64,000 bases of DNA from Kalaharituber pfeilii. Taxonomy: Eukaryota > Ascomycota > Pezizomycetes > Pezizales > Pezizaceae. Position 1 is the first letter of the stretch, and the number at the start of each line of letters is the position of its first letter. The notes below the pieces were generated by a model. That model worked only from the letters and a program-made list of their open reading frames with translations. It searched no databases and was not told the DNA's origin. Below, piece by piece: positions 44,600 through 55,326 of the stretch. Both the position numbers and the translations under genes were made by a program. The stretch is taken from positions 372,001 to 436,000 of the forward strand of contig WHUZ01000018.1 in assembly GCA_015179045.1 (NCBI GenBank). The letters are read 5' to 3'.

Positions 44600-46100
44600 T
44601 TGTATCTGTACCAGTTTCTAAGAGTTGGTTTATGAGTTGCTCACGAAATTGAGCATGTGACAAGCGCTTCCATGGTTTTTGGTATTGTTTAATTTTTCTC
44701 GGGGAAGATATTCTTCGGGGTGCAAGTGCAGCAGAAGGAGTCGAGCGGTGGAAAGAAGCTAAGATTTATCGAGGAACCAGTACCAGTTTCTAAGAGTTGA
44801 TTTATGCGTTGTTCACGGAAATTGAGCATATGACAAGCGCTTCCATGGTTATTCTGTCTTATGGTGAAAACAATAGAGATGATATGCATTAATTATCATA
44901 TGATCTAATAACCAAAAGAAGAGTGGCATCTATGAACGTCTTGTCCGGAGGTGGATCTCGTAACTGCTTCGTCGCTGATCAGACCCTATCGTCCATTCCG
45001 CTTCCAGGTCAATCGGATATTCCAGCTCGTTATAAATCAATTTCGACATCAGGCAAAGCTTCCCTTTATGAGTTCACCCAATCCCGCTGGAAATCTTTTG
45101 GCTGTTGCTCGTGTAGTACCAGCTATACCAATACCGAGATATCGTAAATATTGAAGTAGTGGTATATTGGTGAAGTAGTTGTCCAGATAGATATGAAAAC
45201 ATATCAATTGGATCACAGCCAGGAGTCACATACGATGACCACGCCGATGACAATCTCTGGGTACTCGCGGTGCTCACGGTTCTTCCCCATACGCCATTGT
45301 TTTGGACAATCGCAGCATCGCCGGCAACTACAACGCTGTTAATGGCAAGGTTGTGTATATTGGTGGTATTTGAGCCACTCTTGTAAGCGTGTCCAAATCA
45401 AACATTAGCACAGGGACCCATCAACCCTACAAAGATTGGCTTCATCAAAAATGAAGAAAGCCCAGCTACTCACAGGGCGCCGCAACAAGGCAGCATCAAG
45501 GTAGCAGCGCAAGAAATCAATGTAGACTACTAGGACGCCGCGGTAAGGCAGCATCAAGGTAGTAGGAGGTATCGAAGATACAACCCGATTGATAACACAC
45601 TTACAGGGTTCTTCAAGAGCTCGATGGCCTGTAGCACCGTTGGATCATAGCTGTGAAGCGCTTTGATAGCTTCCAGGCATTTTACTCAAGCATCTATCCA
45701 GGTAGTTTTGCCTTTGTGACCTTTGCGAAGCCACCAATGTAGGTGAAACTGTCCTGCGTTCCACGATTCCGGGGGATATTGCGACTTGGATGGAGGGTGG
45801 GAGGCTTGCGAGGCTTGCGAGGCTTGCGCATGTTGAATCGTTGTACTTTTGATGAGTTAGGTCTCCTAAGGATGTGAAGGTGCAAGGTAAATTGGAGCGC
45901 GAGCTGTTGGAGTGAAGCTTGTATTTCGTAGGACTGGTCATTGTAAATTCTGGAGTTGTGTACCATAATTTTTAATTCGTGAATAAAATTTAAAACATTG
46001 TAGGTATAACCTCTACTAACAGAAGGTATACATCTTATAGCTTTCGGAAATAGGCTTATGAGGACATTTCGAACCATGCGACCTTTCACCACCACACCTC
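44600..46100 (-). pseudogene. piggyBac-type transposase relic
   Basis: The minus strand at about 45200-45050 reads YLDNYFTNIPLLQYLRYLGI then AGTTRATAKRFP, the DDE-core segment of piggyBac transposases (D-N-x-F-T-S ... GTxR). Further 5' (about 45750-45690) is FHLHWWLRKGHKGKTTW. Near 44850-44610 the C-terminal motif HxxFREQxINQLLETGT occurs twice as an imperfect direct repeat of about 73 bp, 174 bp apart, showing an internal duplication after inactivation. Stops and frame changes interrupt the coding sequence. Boundaries are not defined; I did not find a convincing TTAA-bounded pair. Confidence 0.6.
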
Positions 46101-46286
46101 ACAATCATTTCGTCAATTGAGACTTGTGTTGGAGGACGAAAGTATTTTTGAGGTTGTTTCCGGAAGTTGAGAGGCTAATGGCTCTAGTTTGCTATACCAT
46201 TCCGATGTATCTGCATTGATGAGATATGGAAATAACGTTGATGCTCGTATCGACGAAGACTCATATGCGACGTAATGAATGAATTG

Positions 46287-48557
46287 TCAGGCTATCGGTA
46301 GTTCTACCTTTCGGTTCAAGGGTTTGCAAAAACAGCTAGTAGTGTTCTGATCGCATCCCCCCCTAACAACGTGACCCGGTGTAGTGAGATGGTGCAGTGA
46401 AGGATCGGTGTAAGACGTTAATGCAACTCGTGCTGTGAGATCCTTTTCTTCCCAGATAGCGATTTTTGCTGCATCAGAGGTCGGTTTGGATTCAGTTCCT
46501 TCGAGAATTTCTTTGACCTTTGCAAGCTGCATGTACATGAGTACGGTAGCAGCCTTTGAATTTTCCTCTCCAGCATTATCATTAAGGAAGTCACTGCATT
46601 TTTGTACCAGAATAGGATGAATAAAACGTCTCAATGCCTCAGTAATCTCACTAATCTCGGAGTCCTTGAGTTGTGGCAACCGGTCTTTTGCGCTTTTTAA
46701 TAATCCATTCATCATTGCAGTAACAACCTGCTCTAATACCATGGAGCCCTCAACAGAGAGAGGTTTCGAAAGTAAATTCTATTTATAAAGTCAGTCTAAC
46801 TCCACACTAAAAATCTAGGATAAAACCTACTGTGAAGTACTTCTCATCTAAACCTTTCATTAGTGGGTGCTGGAATCCCCAAGATTGCGTAATGTATGTA
46901 AAGCCAACCAGCACCACACTGGTTTCTGGAACCGGCGAAGATATTGTGAGCGATTTTGCTTTAGATTGGGCATTGCTGTGCTAGTTTTAGTATTCCAACG
47001 CTCCGGAACAAAGGTTAAATCTCTGGAATTATCGCATAAATAACTCCCCTTCACCGCTTTAGTAACCAAATGTTGGAAGGTCTCAATCTTGGTGGGTATA
47101 TCCTCAGAACCCTCTTCATCTAAACATTGACTCTTTTCCACAATGATTGATTGCCAAATTTTCACCGCACTTACTTTAGCATGCTTCTCTCCCATACAAT
47201 CAGGCTTTACCCATCTGCTAATATGGGTGCAAACTGCATTAAGCGCATTGCCAACTTTCTTTGCCTCATTCGCTAAGTCCTCGAATGAGTAGAATGGAGT
47301 GTCTTCATAATCGATAAGGAAAGACATGGCAGCATTATATTCTTCATTGTCTAATTTCGAGAGTAGGATAGAATGACGTTCTTGATTCGGAAAAAATAGC
47401 TTTTTAACTAAGGTGCTTCGACGAGGAGTTTTTAATGCTGCCAGTAGCTGGAAGGACGCGGAGTCAAGAGCTTGTGAGTTTCCTTGAGTAACACCTTTAA
47501 ATAATTCTAATAGTGCAGAAAATTCTTTTTTCCACCACTATATTACACTAGTATCAGCAGAAGAATCTATATTTTTTTTTCTAGGAGTTTTGACCATAGG
47601 AGGAGGGAGGGAATCTATAATATAGAGTGGTCCTTACCCATGTTATCCTTTTTTGAATAATGATGTTTTCCATGTAAATCGTACCAAAAGAAGAGCACAT
47701 GGCAGGGTATTCAATGGCCTCTGAAATAAAATCTGTGTTATGCTTAGTGGATAATAGTGATGCGAAACATTATTCCACTCAATGCCTACCTTTCCACTGA
47801 CTCTTCCAACAACGTGTCCAGCGATCTTTCCGATACCCAGCCCCACTCAAACGTGCCTGCAATTGAATCGCACGTTGTTTTTTTTCCTGATCTAAAGTGT
47901 CATCGTGTCGGGAGAGCAAAGCTGCAATTTTTAATTGCCGTCGCCATAGATCGCCCTCACTATCTGGTAGGCCAACAGGATCCTCGTTCCATCGAAGAAA
48001 CTGCAATATAAAGTATTTAGTAAATAGGTTATAGAACATGGAGTATACACAAGGCATTAGATATTAATAGTTACCTCTACATCTACAATATCATCCTCTC
48101 CCACCAGCGTTAAGTCATATACCTTTGCATGCCAGTTGACTTCTTGAGCAACAATATTTTCGATTTCATTTGCGTGTATGTTTTTGCTTCTTGCCTTGTC
48201 AACAACCCATTTCTTAAGGGCATGCAATCGGTGCATCCCTGCTTGAACCTCAAATCGATGGGCCGTACTTTTGCAAAAATGCTGAGTATCAATAAAATTT
48301 TCGGAAGTAGTTGAAGGCATAACCTTCTGTTTCCATTTTCGGAACATTTTACCATTCACAAAAACCTTAATATAGTGCTCGGGAAGTGTGTTTCCAAGGC
48401 CGAAAGCCTCATAGTTGGCAGCAAGTTCTTCAACATGTGTTGTATTCAATTCTCTTTGTTTCGTACCGATGCTCATCTCAAAGGTTAAGTCAGGCCAATA
48501 CACCTTCATGATCCCCATGAACGCATTTGCAAGCGGCTCTCCAGGCTGATAATCCAT
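46287..48557 (-). CDS. Six-exon gene of unknown function, possible ParB/sulfiredoxin-like fold
   Basis: Exons by eye: 48557-48075, 48000-47790, 47720-47638, 47537-47055, 46980-46831, 46778-46287. Introns are 74, 69, 100, 74 and 52 nt with GT..AG ends; most donors are strong (GTAACT, GTAGGC, GTAAGG, GTAGGT), one is weaker (GTGAAG). All phases agree, giving 633 residues from ATG 48557. A 5' UTR intron is possible at 48630-48685. Exon 1 has GTKQRELNTTHVEELA (31-46) and EVQAGMHRLHALKKW (103-117): a conserved-looking order of a target-like loop, a helix, then GxxR, as in ParB/Srx-type domains. This is a weak, motif-level resemblance. Exon 2 has FLRWNEDPVGLPDSEGDLW. The last exons are helical (LPQLKDSEISEITEALRRF). 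The final 26 or so codons run through the element's left end into LINE sequence, so the native stop may be lost. Confidence 0.6.
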
Positions 48558-48781
48558 TTCTCCCAATAATAAGAAGTAAGCCGAAACCTCTAGAGGCAAG
48601 AGTAGGCAAGTAGAAGAGGTTTTCGAACCCTGTAAGGCAATAAGATCAACAATCGCTGTAAAGGTATAAATTCAAAAGTACCTACCTGCTGAATAATTTA
48701 GCAGTATCTAAACACTAAGAAACAAGCTCTGATGGTAATTCTCACAGAGTTTAACAGGAAACAATATACGTAGTTTTGAGG

Positions 48782-48982
48782 CTAGGTGTAGTTGGAAAGT
48801 TTAGCCATAGGGATTGTTGCTTCCGCAGTATGAATCAGTAGTAAAGTTTCGTAGTCTTCTTGATTCGCGAGAGGTTTGATGTTGACAGACATCTTGAGCG
48901 GGATATCCTTGAGCGTGAACTCCTGCTTGGGGGCAGGAGTGGAGGAGCTGGAGCTCGACGAAGAGGGAGCTGTGGCGGCCAT
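48782..48982 (-). CDS. Small ORF of 66 codons inside the TIR element
   Basis: ATG in an excellent context (ACCAAAATGGCC) opens a 66-residue frame: a Ser run, then FTLKDIPLKMSVNIKPLANQ and HTAEATIPMAKL. The reading is protein-like after the Ser run. It lies upstream of, and on the same strand as, the six-exon gene, 225 nt from its start. It could be an independent small protein, a truncated gene or an upstream ORF of a long transcript. I do not recognise it. Confidence 0.3.
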   Translation of the reverse strand: MAATAPSSSSSSSSTPAPKQEFTLKDIPLKMSVNIKPLANQEDYETLLLIHTAEATIPMAKLSNYT

Positions 48983-49050
48983 TTTGGTAAGGAAATCGGT
49001 ATCGCTTGGTGAATTATCTTTAGATGATTATGAGACCGGGCTCATAACCA

Positions 49051-49211
49051 AACAACGTGACCCGATGTAGGGTAAAGACGATGCGTAGCAGAAGAATAGT
49101 AATAGCAGGGCAAGTGCTATGGAGTGTGAGCACGGAGGAAGGCAACGAGGAGAGGAGTTGAGCAACTCTTCTGCTACGCATCGTCTTTACCCTACATCGG
49201 GTCACGTTGTT
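49051..49211. repeat. Perfect 44-bp inverted repeat at the element's right end
   Basis: 49051-49094 and 49168-49211 are exact reverse complements (AACAACGTGACCCGATG at the outside), with a 73-nt loop. The right arm is the right end of the 2.85-kb element. Read alone it would be a 161-bp MITE, but only the right side is flanked by TA; the left flank is CCAA. Confidence 0.8.

Positions 49212-49212
<1 letters not shown>

Positions 49213-49265
<53 letters not shown>
49213..49265. repeat. 53-nt uninterrupted C tract
   Basis: An unbroken run of 53 C between the hairpin and the LINE fragment. At the corresponding LINE position (about 43044-43050) there are five C. The minus strand can form G-quadruplex structures. 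The exact length may be affected by sequencing. Confidence 0.85.
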
Positions 49266-49267
<2 letters not shown>

Positions 49268-49490
49268 CCGCCTTCTCCTCCATACCTCGCACCTAGACCA
49301 TATGTGTTCTGTTGTTCCTCCTCCATTCCGCACCACCGGCATTCCGGACCACTTCGTCCCGATAGGGGAGAAGGGACAGCCGTACTGCCCTGTCCGCCTC
49401 TTAGTCGCCGTAGCATCGCAATCCAGATATGAAGCTCAGCTAGCACAATATGCTTCCATCGACGAGTAGCTGGAGTATGTGGTCCCGTAC
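49266..49490 (-). pseudogene. LINE knuckle fragment, right half of the split copy
   Basis: The minus strand reads SGPECRWCGMEEEQQNTYGL and ARYGGEGG, equivalent to ECRW..EEETTEHMWPRCEVW with a frame change. The nucleotide sequence is similar to 43050-43140. The part that should follow 3' lies at 46287-46363 beyond the candidate element. 49491-50858 downstream holds no gene apart from the duplicated segment noted under findings. Confidence 0.6.
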
Positions 49491-50858
49491 GCATATTAAC
49501 TGCATAACTATTGGCATTAAAAATCAATTGATCAATAATATCTGAAGTGAAAAAAGTATAAAGTATGCAAGCGGACTTTCAAAGTGAGAATTAGGTAGAA
49601 AGGATAAAAGTGATGCAGTATGAATATCGGGAGGTGTTCCAGCAAAGTATGATGACTCCAATAGGTGGCTAGATTTGTGGATTCGAAGGCCCAGGTAAGA
49701 AATACGGAGAGTAACAAGTAATGATTTCGTGGCATTGGGAGTTGATTGTGCCTTAGTTGGGTACTCCATGCATGATACCTGTAGGCATCCGGTATCATCA
49801 GGATATACCAATATATAAGCAGGATTGCCGGACCACACCAATAAAGATTGCACCTTTTTTTGTAATATGTGACAACACTGAAACCCCTAACCCCGCTCGC
49901 GGAGACTGGAACCTCTCGTATCAATAACGAATAGACATACTGAAGGCTGGGTTCCTGCTGGAGGTGGCGTTTGAATTAGAGAGTGAAGACACAAGAGAAG
50001 CTGTAAAGGAGAGTAGCCGTAACGGATAGGACAGTTCTCTGCTCACTGTAGGCCCTGGTTCGAGATAGTCTGGTGACCCCGCAGAACTCTTGCGCTGCGT
50101 GCCCGTGCCGCACGGAGTATGAATCCCTGCCCCAGTTCAGCCATATGATATCATAGTTCTGCCGCTTATCATCACGGGATAAAGTCTTCTCAAGGCATGT
50201 AATTGGTTCGAGGCTAGCATGTAATGAGCCGCATGTGCATCGTTCTGTCCTTATGTAAGCAAGCTGAGCCCGGCGACCCCCACGCGGAAATGACCACCAC
50301 CACCTCCAGCCTCATCCCCAACAACACTCACTTTCATCATCTCATAACCTCCGCATTACTACTGTCCATTTTCTCGTGTGTGATGAGTGAGGGGTTAGTT
50401 AGCCTGCCTGTCAGCCTTTTTTCCAAGTTACTGATGCGAAGATGGACAGCGCAAGCCCTGTTAAGATCGTCACTATGTTCCAGGCCACTCAGTCCAATGC
50501 AATGAAAAACAATTCGTATAGCCACAGACGTCCTATAAAACTACTCTGGGAGCACCGCAAAATGCTCCATTAATAAATCCCGGATGATCAGGAAAATATT
50601 CATTGTCCACTGGGGATGAAAAGTACCCTCATGCTAGAAATAAGTAGCTAATATGCATGTTCCGAGTGGCCTGGAGTTAACTGAGTGACCCATGGCCGTT
50701 GGTGACTGGCGACCACAGCCTCACATCCAGCAACACTGACTTTCATGATCACGATGCATCTCACTAACCCCCGCATTACAAATGTTGCTATCTTTCTGTG
50801 ATGAACGAGGGGTTAGTTACTGCCCGTCAAGCCTTTTTTCCAGATTACTGATGAGAAG

Positions 50859-51269
50859 ATGGACAGGCTCAAGCCCTTTTTTAAGATCGTTACTATACCT
50901 ATACCATCATCTACCTTCACGGTCGTCTCCCTGTCAGTGTCTGTCTCGGTGTCTGTCTCGCTCTTGGTCACCACCACTGCCGCCGCCGCCGCCACTACCG
51001 ACACCGCCAAGTGCCCCGTGCCGTCTATTCCCCTTCCTAAACCTCCTCTCCACCACCACCGCCACTATCACGCCTGCCATGCCCCCCACGCTCTTCCAAC
51101 TGAGACCCTGCCAAGTCCTGCTATTAATGTGGATGCAAGGAAGTTGGGGGGGATTACATTGCCTGAGTGGCAATTTTGGCAGGTGATGGTGATGGTTGCG
51201 GTGGTGGTAGCCATCATTTTAGGTTCGTTTCGGGTTCACTGGGCAACGTCTAGAAATCTCCGGAAGTAG
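50859..51269 (+). CDS. Small putative membrane protein, 136 residues
   Basis: ATG 50859 has a reasonable context (GAGAAGATGGAC). The N-terminus (MDRLKPFFKIVTIPIPSSTF) is followed by a hydrophobic Ser/Val/Thr/Ala-rich stretch (about 20-48), a Pro/His-rich middle (KPPLHHHRHYHACH) and one strong TM segment near the C-terminus (WQVMVMVAVVVAIILGSF, about 107-124) with a basic tail. Its upstream region and first codons are duplicated at 50292-50476, where the copy is truncated. No family recognised. Low-complexity content lowers confidence that it is a gene. Confidence 0.35.
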   Translation: MDRLKPFFKIVTIPIPSSTFTVVSLSVSVSVSVSLLVTTTAAAAATTDTAKCPVPSIPLPKPPLHHHRHYHACHAPHALPTETLPSPAINVDARKLGGITLPEWQFWQVMVMVAVVVAIILGSFRVHWATSRNLRK

Positions 51270-51389
51270 AGGAAGTTTCTGGAAACAAGGTTACAGCAGG
51301 AGGGGGAGACTGAGAGGGCCAGGTTGGGAGTGGAAATAAAGTGGATTGGGTGGAGGTAGCAGCCTGGGGGACACTGGGGAGGCGGAAGA

Positions 51390-51470
51390 AGCAGAGGGGA
51401 AGGGAAGGGAAGGGGAAGGGGGAAGGGGGAAGGGGGAACAGGGGGAACAGGGGGAGCAGGGGAGGGGAGT
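51390..51470. repeat. Purine-only GGGGAA tract
   Basis: GGGAAGGGAAGGGGAAGGGG-type purine run of about 75 nt. A 10-bp tandem repeat (GTGAAAGCAG, four copies) follows at about 51555-51594. Confidence 0.7.
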
Positions 51471-51799
51471 AAGTGCATTGTTTTGCTTTCCTTGATTTAT
51501 GCTATGTGTTTTACCCTCAACAGCGTTTCCGCTGCGGGATTCAACTCATACGCCGTGAAAGCAGGTGAAAGCAGGTGAAAGCAGGTGAATGCAGCTCTCC
51601 GCGCACCACAGGGATCATATAATCTTATTCAAGAAGTTTTACTGTATGTATTACATGTAGTAATGTTCTTACAATTTTTTGCTCACAGGAATAACTTTCC
51701 AGGAGCATCATACGTCCTTATTTAATTGTTGTTCACTGTGCTGTACTCTAACATTGTGCTATGAAAAGAATCGAGGTGTCGTTTTGCGGAATCGGACGG

Positions 51800-51887
51800 C
51801 TGCACTGTAATTTGATCTCTTCATAGCCCTTAGAGGGGTATATGAGCAATGATACTATTATTCTTTTTAAAAAAAAAGAAAGAAAGA
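51800..51887 (+). repeat. Diverged LINE 3' tail, family 1
   Basis: ATCTCTTCATAGCCCTTAGA, GGGGTATATGAGCAATGATA, then T-rich and A-rich sequence. The most diverged copy of this tail in the window. Confidence 0.45.
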
Positions 51888-52148
51888 CAGAAAGCTGCAC
51901 GCCGTAATGGATGCCTGTAGGATAGCACCCACTAAAACAAGCTACTGGCTATGAGGGCAAACTGGCAACTACCAACCTTGTCAATATACACATATTGTTC
52001 ACAGCGCGTTGGAACAGCATTACAAAAGTAAGCATAATATGAAGAGGGGCGGGGAAGAGCGATACATATATTTGGGCACATAATAAAAATGCCAAAGAAA
52101 CGTAAGAAGCAAAGATGTAAATTAAAACAAAATCCCCCAGGTGCCCTG

Positions 52149-54597
52149 TTATAGAGAATAAGCAGGCCATTTTGCTGGTGGAGGTTTCCGGGCCTGCACT
52201 TCAGGTGGAAGTTGTGACCAAAGATATACCGCCACCCTGTGAGTATCACGGTTCAGTGCTTTATCATACGGTATTTGTCCAATTATATTCTTGATGTTTG
52301 GAGATGCCCCATGCTCAATTAATATCTTTGTAAGTGTGAGAGAGATAATACTGTAGTGGAGTGGGGTATTGCCAGCCTTGTCACGCTCATTTATGAGCTT
52401 CCATGCTCCTCGCTCCAGGATTTCTGTCAACATTGTGGGATCCCTCCAGCTCCCCATAGTCGCCCAACGTAGCACTGTCATCTTGCCGATGTCACATGCG
52501 AAAAGATCTGCCCTCTTCTCGATCAAGAGCCTTGCAATTGCTGTTTTTCCGCAGCATAGCGCCTGGAGCAAAGGTGCCATTCTAGACATACCATGTCGTT
52601 CCTCGATGTCTGCACCCATCGTGATTAACAATCGTACAATGGTCTCAGCTCCATGCCTTAGTGCACTTTGGATGCAGCCAGTAAGGTTGACCAGATGGGC
52701 AATGGAAGTTATCGCTTCCTCACTTGTTCCCTTTTCCAAGAGTAATTTGCAGATACCTTCACGGCACTTATATGCAGCGTAAGCGAGTGGTGTTAGGCCT
52801 TTTGGATTCCTCTCCTCGATATTGATTCCTAATGTGAGTAAATCTCGAATGATGTTTTTGTTCCCACCATGAATGGCATAATGAATTATCCCTTCTGTTC
52901 TTGCTCCTCTCCCCAACAGCAATTTGTAGACCCCTTCATGACCCATATATGCTGCATGAGCGAGTGGTGTTCGGCCTTTTAAATCCCTCTCCTCTATATC
53001 TGTTTCTAAAGTGAGCAGAGTTCGGAGAGCATTCTCATTTCCCCTGCGAATAGCATCATGGATTATCCCTTCCATACATGCCCCTCTTGCCAACAGCAAT
53101 TTGCAGATGCTTTCACGGCCCATATATCCAGCACAAGCAAGTGGTGTTCTACCATTTAAGTCTCTCTCCTCTATAGTATCTGTTTCTAAGGCGAGTAGGT
53201 CCTGAACAATATTCTCGTTTCCCCCACAAATGGCATCATGGATTATCCCTTTCATGCTTGCTCCTCTCTCCAAAAGTAATTTGCAAATGCTTTCATGGCC
53301 CATATATGCAGCATAAGCGAGGGGAGTTCGGCCATTTGAATCCCTTTCCTCTATATCCACTCCTATAGTAAGCAGTGTTCGAACAAGATTCTCATTCCCT
53401 TCACGAATGGCATAGTGGAATCCCCCAAGAGAAGGCCATTTTAATTTCCATTTAAGGCGGGATCTGTGGCGGCTAGTAGCTGAATCAAATGGAACTTGAA
53501 CTTGGTAAGGATTCGGGTCCCAGATGTCAGATAAGCAAATAGGCAGCTCAATCACTGAAATTTCCGAAATTGAGAGATCACCCAAGCTCATTCTTGAGAG
53601 CATTGACCAGCTACAGCCTCTTGTGGAGCTACTTTTAGTGAAGATAGAGTAAGAATCATCGCTCGTGCACCAATTCTGAATTCGCTTGTATGGCCTTGAA
53701 CTTTTCAATTCGTCCATAAACGATGGTAGCAGCAATCGCACGGATCGCGCAGATCTCATGGACTGCAAGGATAATATGCTACTAGATGATGCAGTTGCCC
53801 TAATCGATGCAGCGTCCTCATTGTTGTCAGGGGCCTGGTCACCCTCAATTGTTATCTTGAAGTCAGTCATTGCAGGCGGTATGCTTGTATTCTCCGGACG
53901 AATATTGAGTGCTGAAGGCTCGGCTTTATCACTTGTTGGAGGATTGTGACGACTGACAAGTTCTTGCAACTGGTTTGAGATTGCATCAACTGCTTCGTGC
54001 AATTTCCCAAGGCTTTCAATAGCTTCTTCTATGGTGTGGCTATAAAGAAATTAGCTTCTCACATCCCCCAAAAAAGATAATGGTATTTGGTTAAATGCAT
54101 CAGAGCTCTCAAGTTTACCTCTGAATAATGCCCAACATTAAGTTCAAACTTGATTTGTGCCGTTGAAGGTCCTGAATAATGACTGCTACTTCTGCTTCCT
54201 TCCACAGTGCCCATTTGATCCTCTCAAACACAAGGCTTGCTTTGTTTGCTGGTGATTGCATGCTGCTGGAATCATTACCCCCCCCAACCTTACTTAGATA
54301 CTTGTCCAACTTGGAAGCAGTCAAAACACATCCACTCAAAGTTGTAACAAGGTCTTGGACAGACAACATTCTTAATCTACTTAGGTTCCCAATCTTAGTT
54401 GTCCCAAGAATAAGCTTCTGAACCTGGCGGAAGATGACATTCATATCTTGCATCTCGTTTATTAGGTGCCCAATGGATTCTGGTGCCTGCTTCGCTTGCA
54501 CTCCGCAATCATAGAGACCCTTCAGTACAGTTACAATCTTTGTTGAAATTGCAACGAGGCCAGCGATTGATGCGGCTATAGATAGTGGATCGGACAT
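52149..54597 (-). CDS. STAND-type N-terminal domain plus ankyrin repeats, copy 2
   Basis: A paralog of the gene at 37387-39735. Exons 54597-54119 and 54039-52149 are joined by a 79-nt intron (GTAAAC..TTTATAG, phase 2) containing stops, which fixes the splice and supports the 66-nt intron in copy 1. The joined product is 789 residues: MSDPLSIAASIAGLVAISTK at the start (exon 1 is 479 nt in both copies), a linker with SLGDLSISEISVIELPICLS, then ankyrin repeats with 66-residue double units. The end is YLWSQLPP plus a 17-residue extension absent from copy 1. Upstream lies a 598-bp MITE absent from copy 1's flank. No frameshift or stop was seen. A role in non-self recognition is inferred from domain type only. 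Confidence 0.82.
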
Positions 54598-54720
54598 CAC
54601 TGTACTACTGGATATATAGGGCAGTCGAGAGGGGTTTGGTGGAGGGAGTGTGAGTTAACCCCGGTGTATGAAACTCTAACGCCGGCGACGGGAAGAGAAG
54701 ACTGGTTTAAGAGACTGGTG

Positions 54721-55318
54721 CAATGAATCCAAGCAGGCCAGTCCAGGACAACCAGGCCATTTACGTAAACTCAAGCGATTTTAGAATTTAACCCAGGTGA
54801 ATTAGATTTTAATAGTCCTGGATATTTCCACTATTAGTAATTGACAGTTGCGTATTAGGTATCATCATCGGAGAATTGAGTCCCGTCTGTTGTATTCTCT
54901 GGAAGGTCCATCATCTCTAAAATATTTCTTAGTATATATACTTGAATATAAAGTGTGATACATACTTGACGAAAGTCGTAGACCGCTGCTGTTTAAAATT
55001 CTAGATATACGGGAGATTCTACTCATTTAAATACTCAAACAATCTAGTAAACGCTGGCCTCAATACACCTGGATAGCCGTGGAGTGTTTCATCTGTGGAG
55101 TGTTTCATTTAATTGGCTTGAACCTGCCTGAATGGCCTGTACCGGCCTGGTTGGCCTGAACCGGCCTGATTGGCCTGGGCCAGCCTGGTTGGCCAATCAT
55201 GTGGATCAGGCCAACCAGGCCAGTCCAGGCTGGTCCTGGCCACTGAGAATACCGGCCTGGACCGATCCAGGCGGTTTCAGTCCAATGCAGATCACGGCCT
55301 GGCCTGTTGGATTCATTG
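54721..55318. mobile_element. hAT-like MITE with 8-bp target duplication
   Basis: It begins CAATGAATCCAAGCAGGCC and ends with the complement GGCCTGTTGGATTCATTG (one-base gap). GACTGGTG is repeated exactly at 54713-54720 and 55319-55326, the 8-bp duplication typical of hAT. The right third is built of GGCCTG-rich units. The interior keeps a fragment of a transposase tail (NILEMMDLPENTTDGTQF, minus strand). The homologous flank of ankyrin gene 1 (about 39850-39870) lacks it. Confidence 0.85.
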
Positions 55319-55326
55319 GACTGGTG

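Larger units (their letters stand above)
46364..49212. mobile_element. Candidate 2.85-kb TIR element carrying a six-exon gene
   Basis: The left end TAACAACGTGACCCG continues GTGTAG (46364-46384); the right end is its complement with one mismatch in 21 (49192-49212). Outside the left end is a LINE fragment stopping in a C run (GTTCTGATCGCATCCCCCCC). Outside the right end a C run continues into the next part of the same LINE (CCGCCTTCTCCTCCATACC). At 43030-43075 the LINE is continuous: GTTCTGATTGCATCCAGTCC then CCCTGACCACCTTCCCCTCC. The ends could instead be read as TA duplications around ACAACGTGACCC. Inside are the gene at 46287-48557, a 66-codon frame and a terminal hairpin. No known transposase was recognised. 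The pairing of the two ends is inference from sequence. Confidence 0.55.

Noticed and set aside
49051..49211. Independent 161-bp MITE
   Set aside because: Only the right edge has TA; the left flank (CCAA) gives no target duplication. Kept as the terminal hairpin of the larger element, though the independent reading is not excluded.
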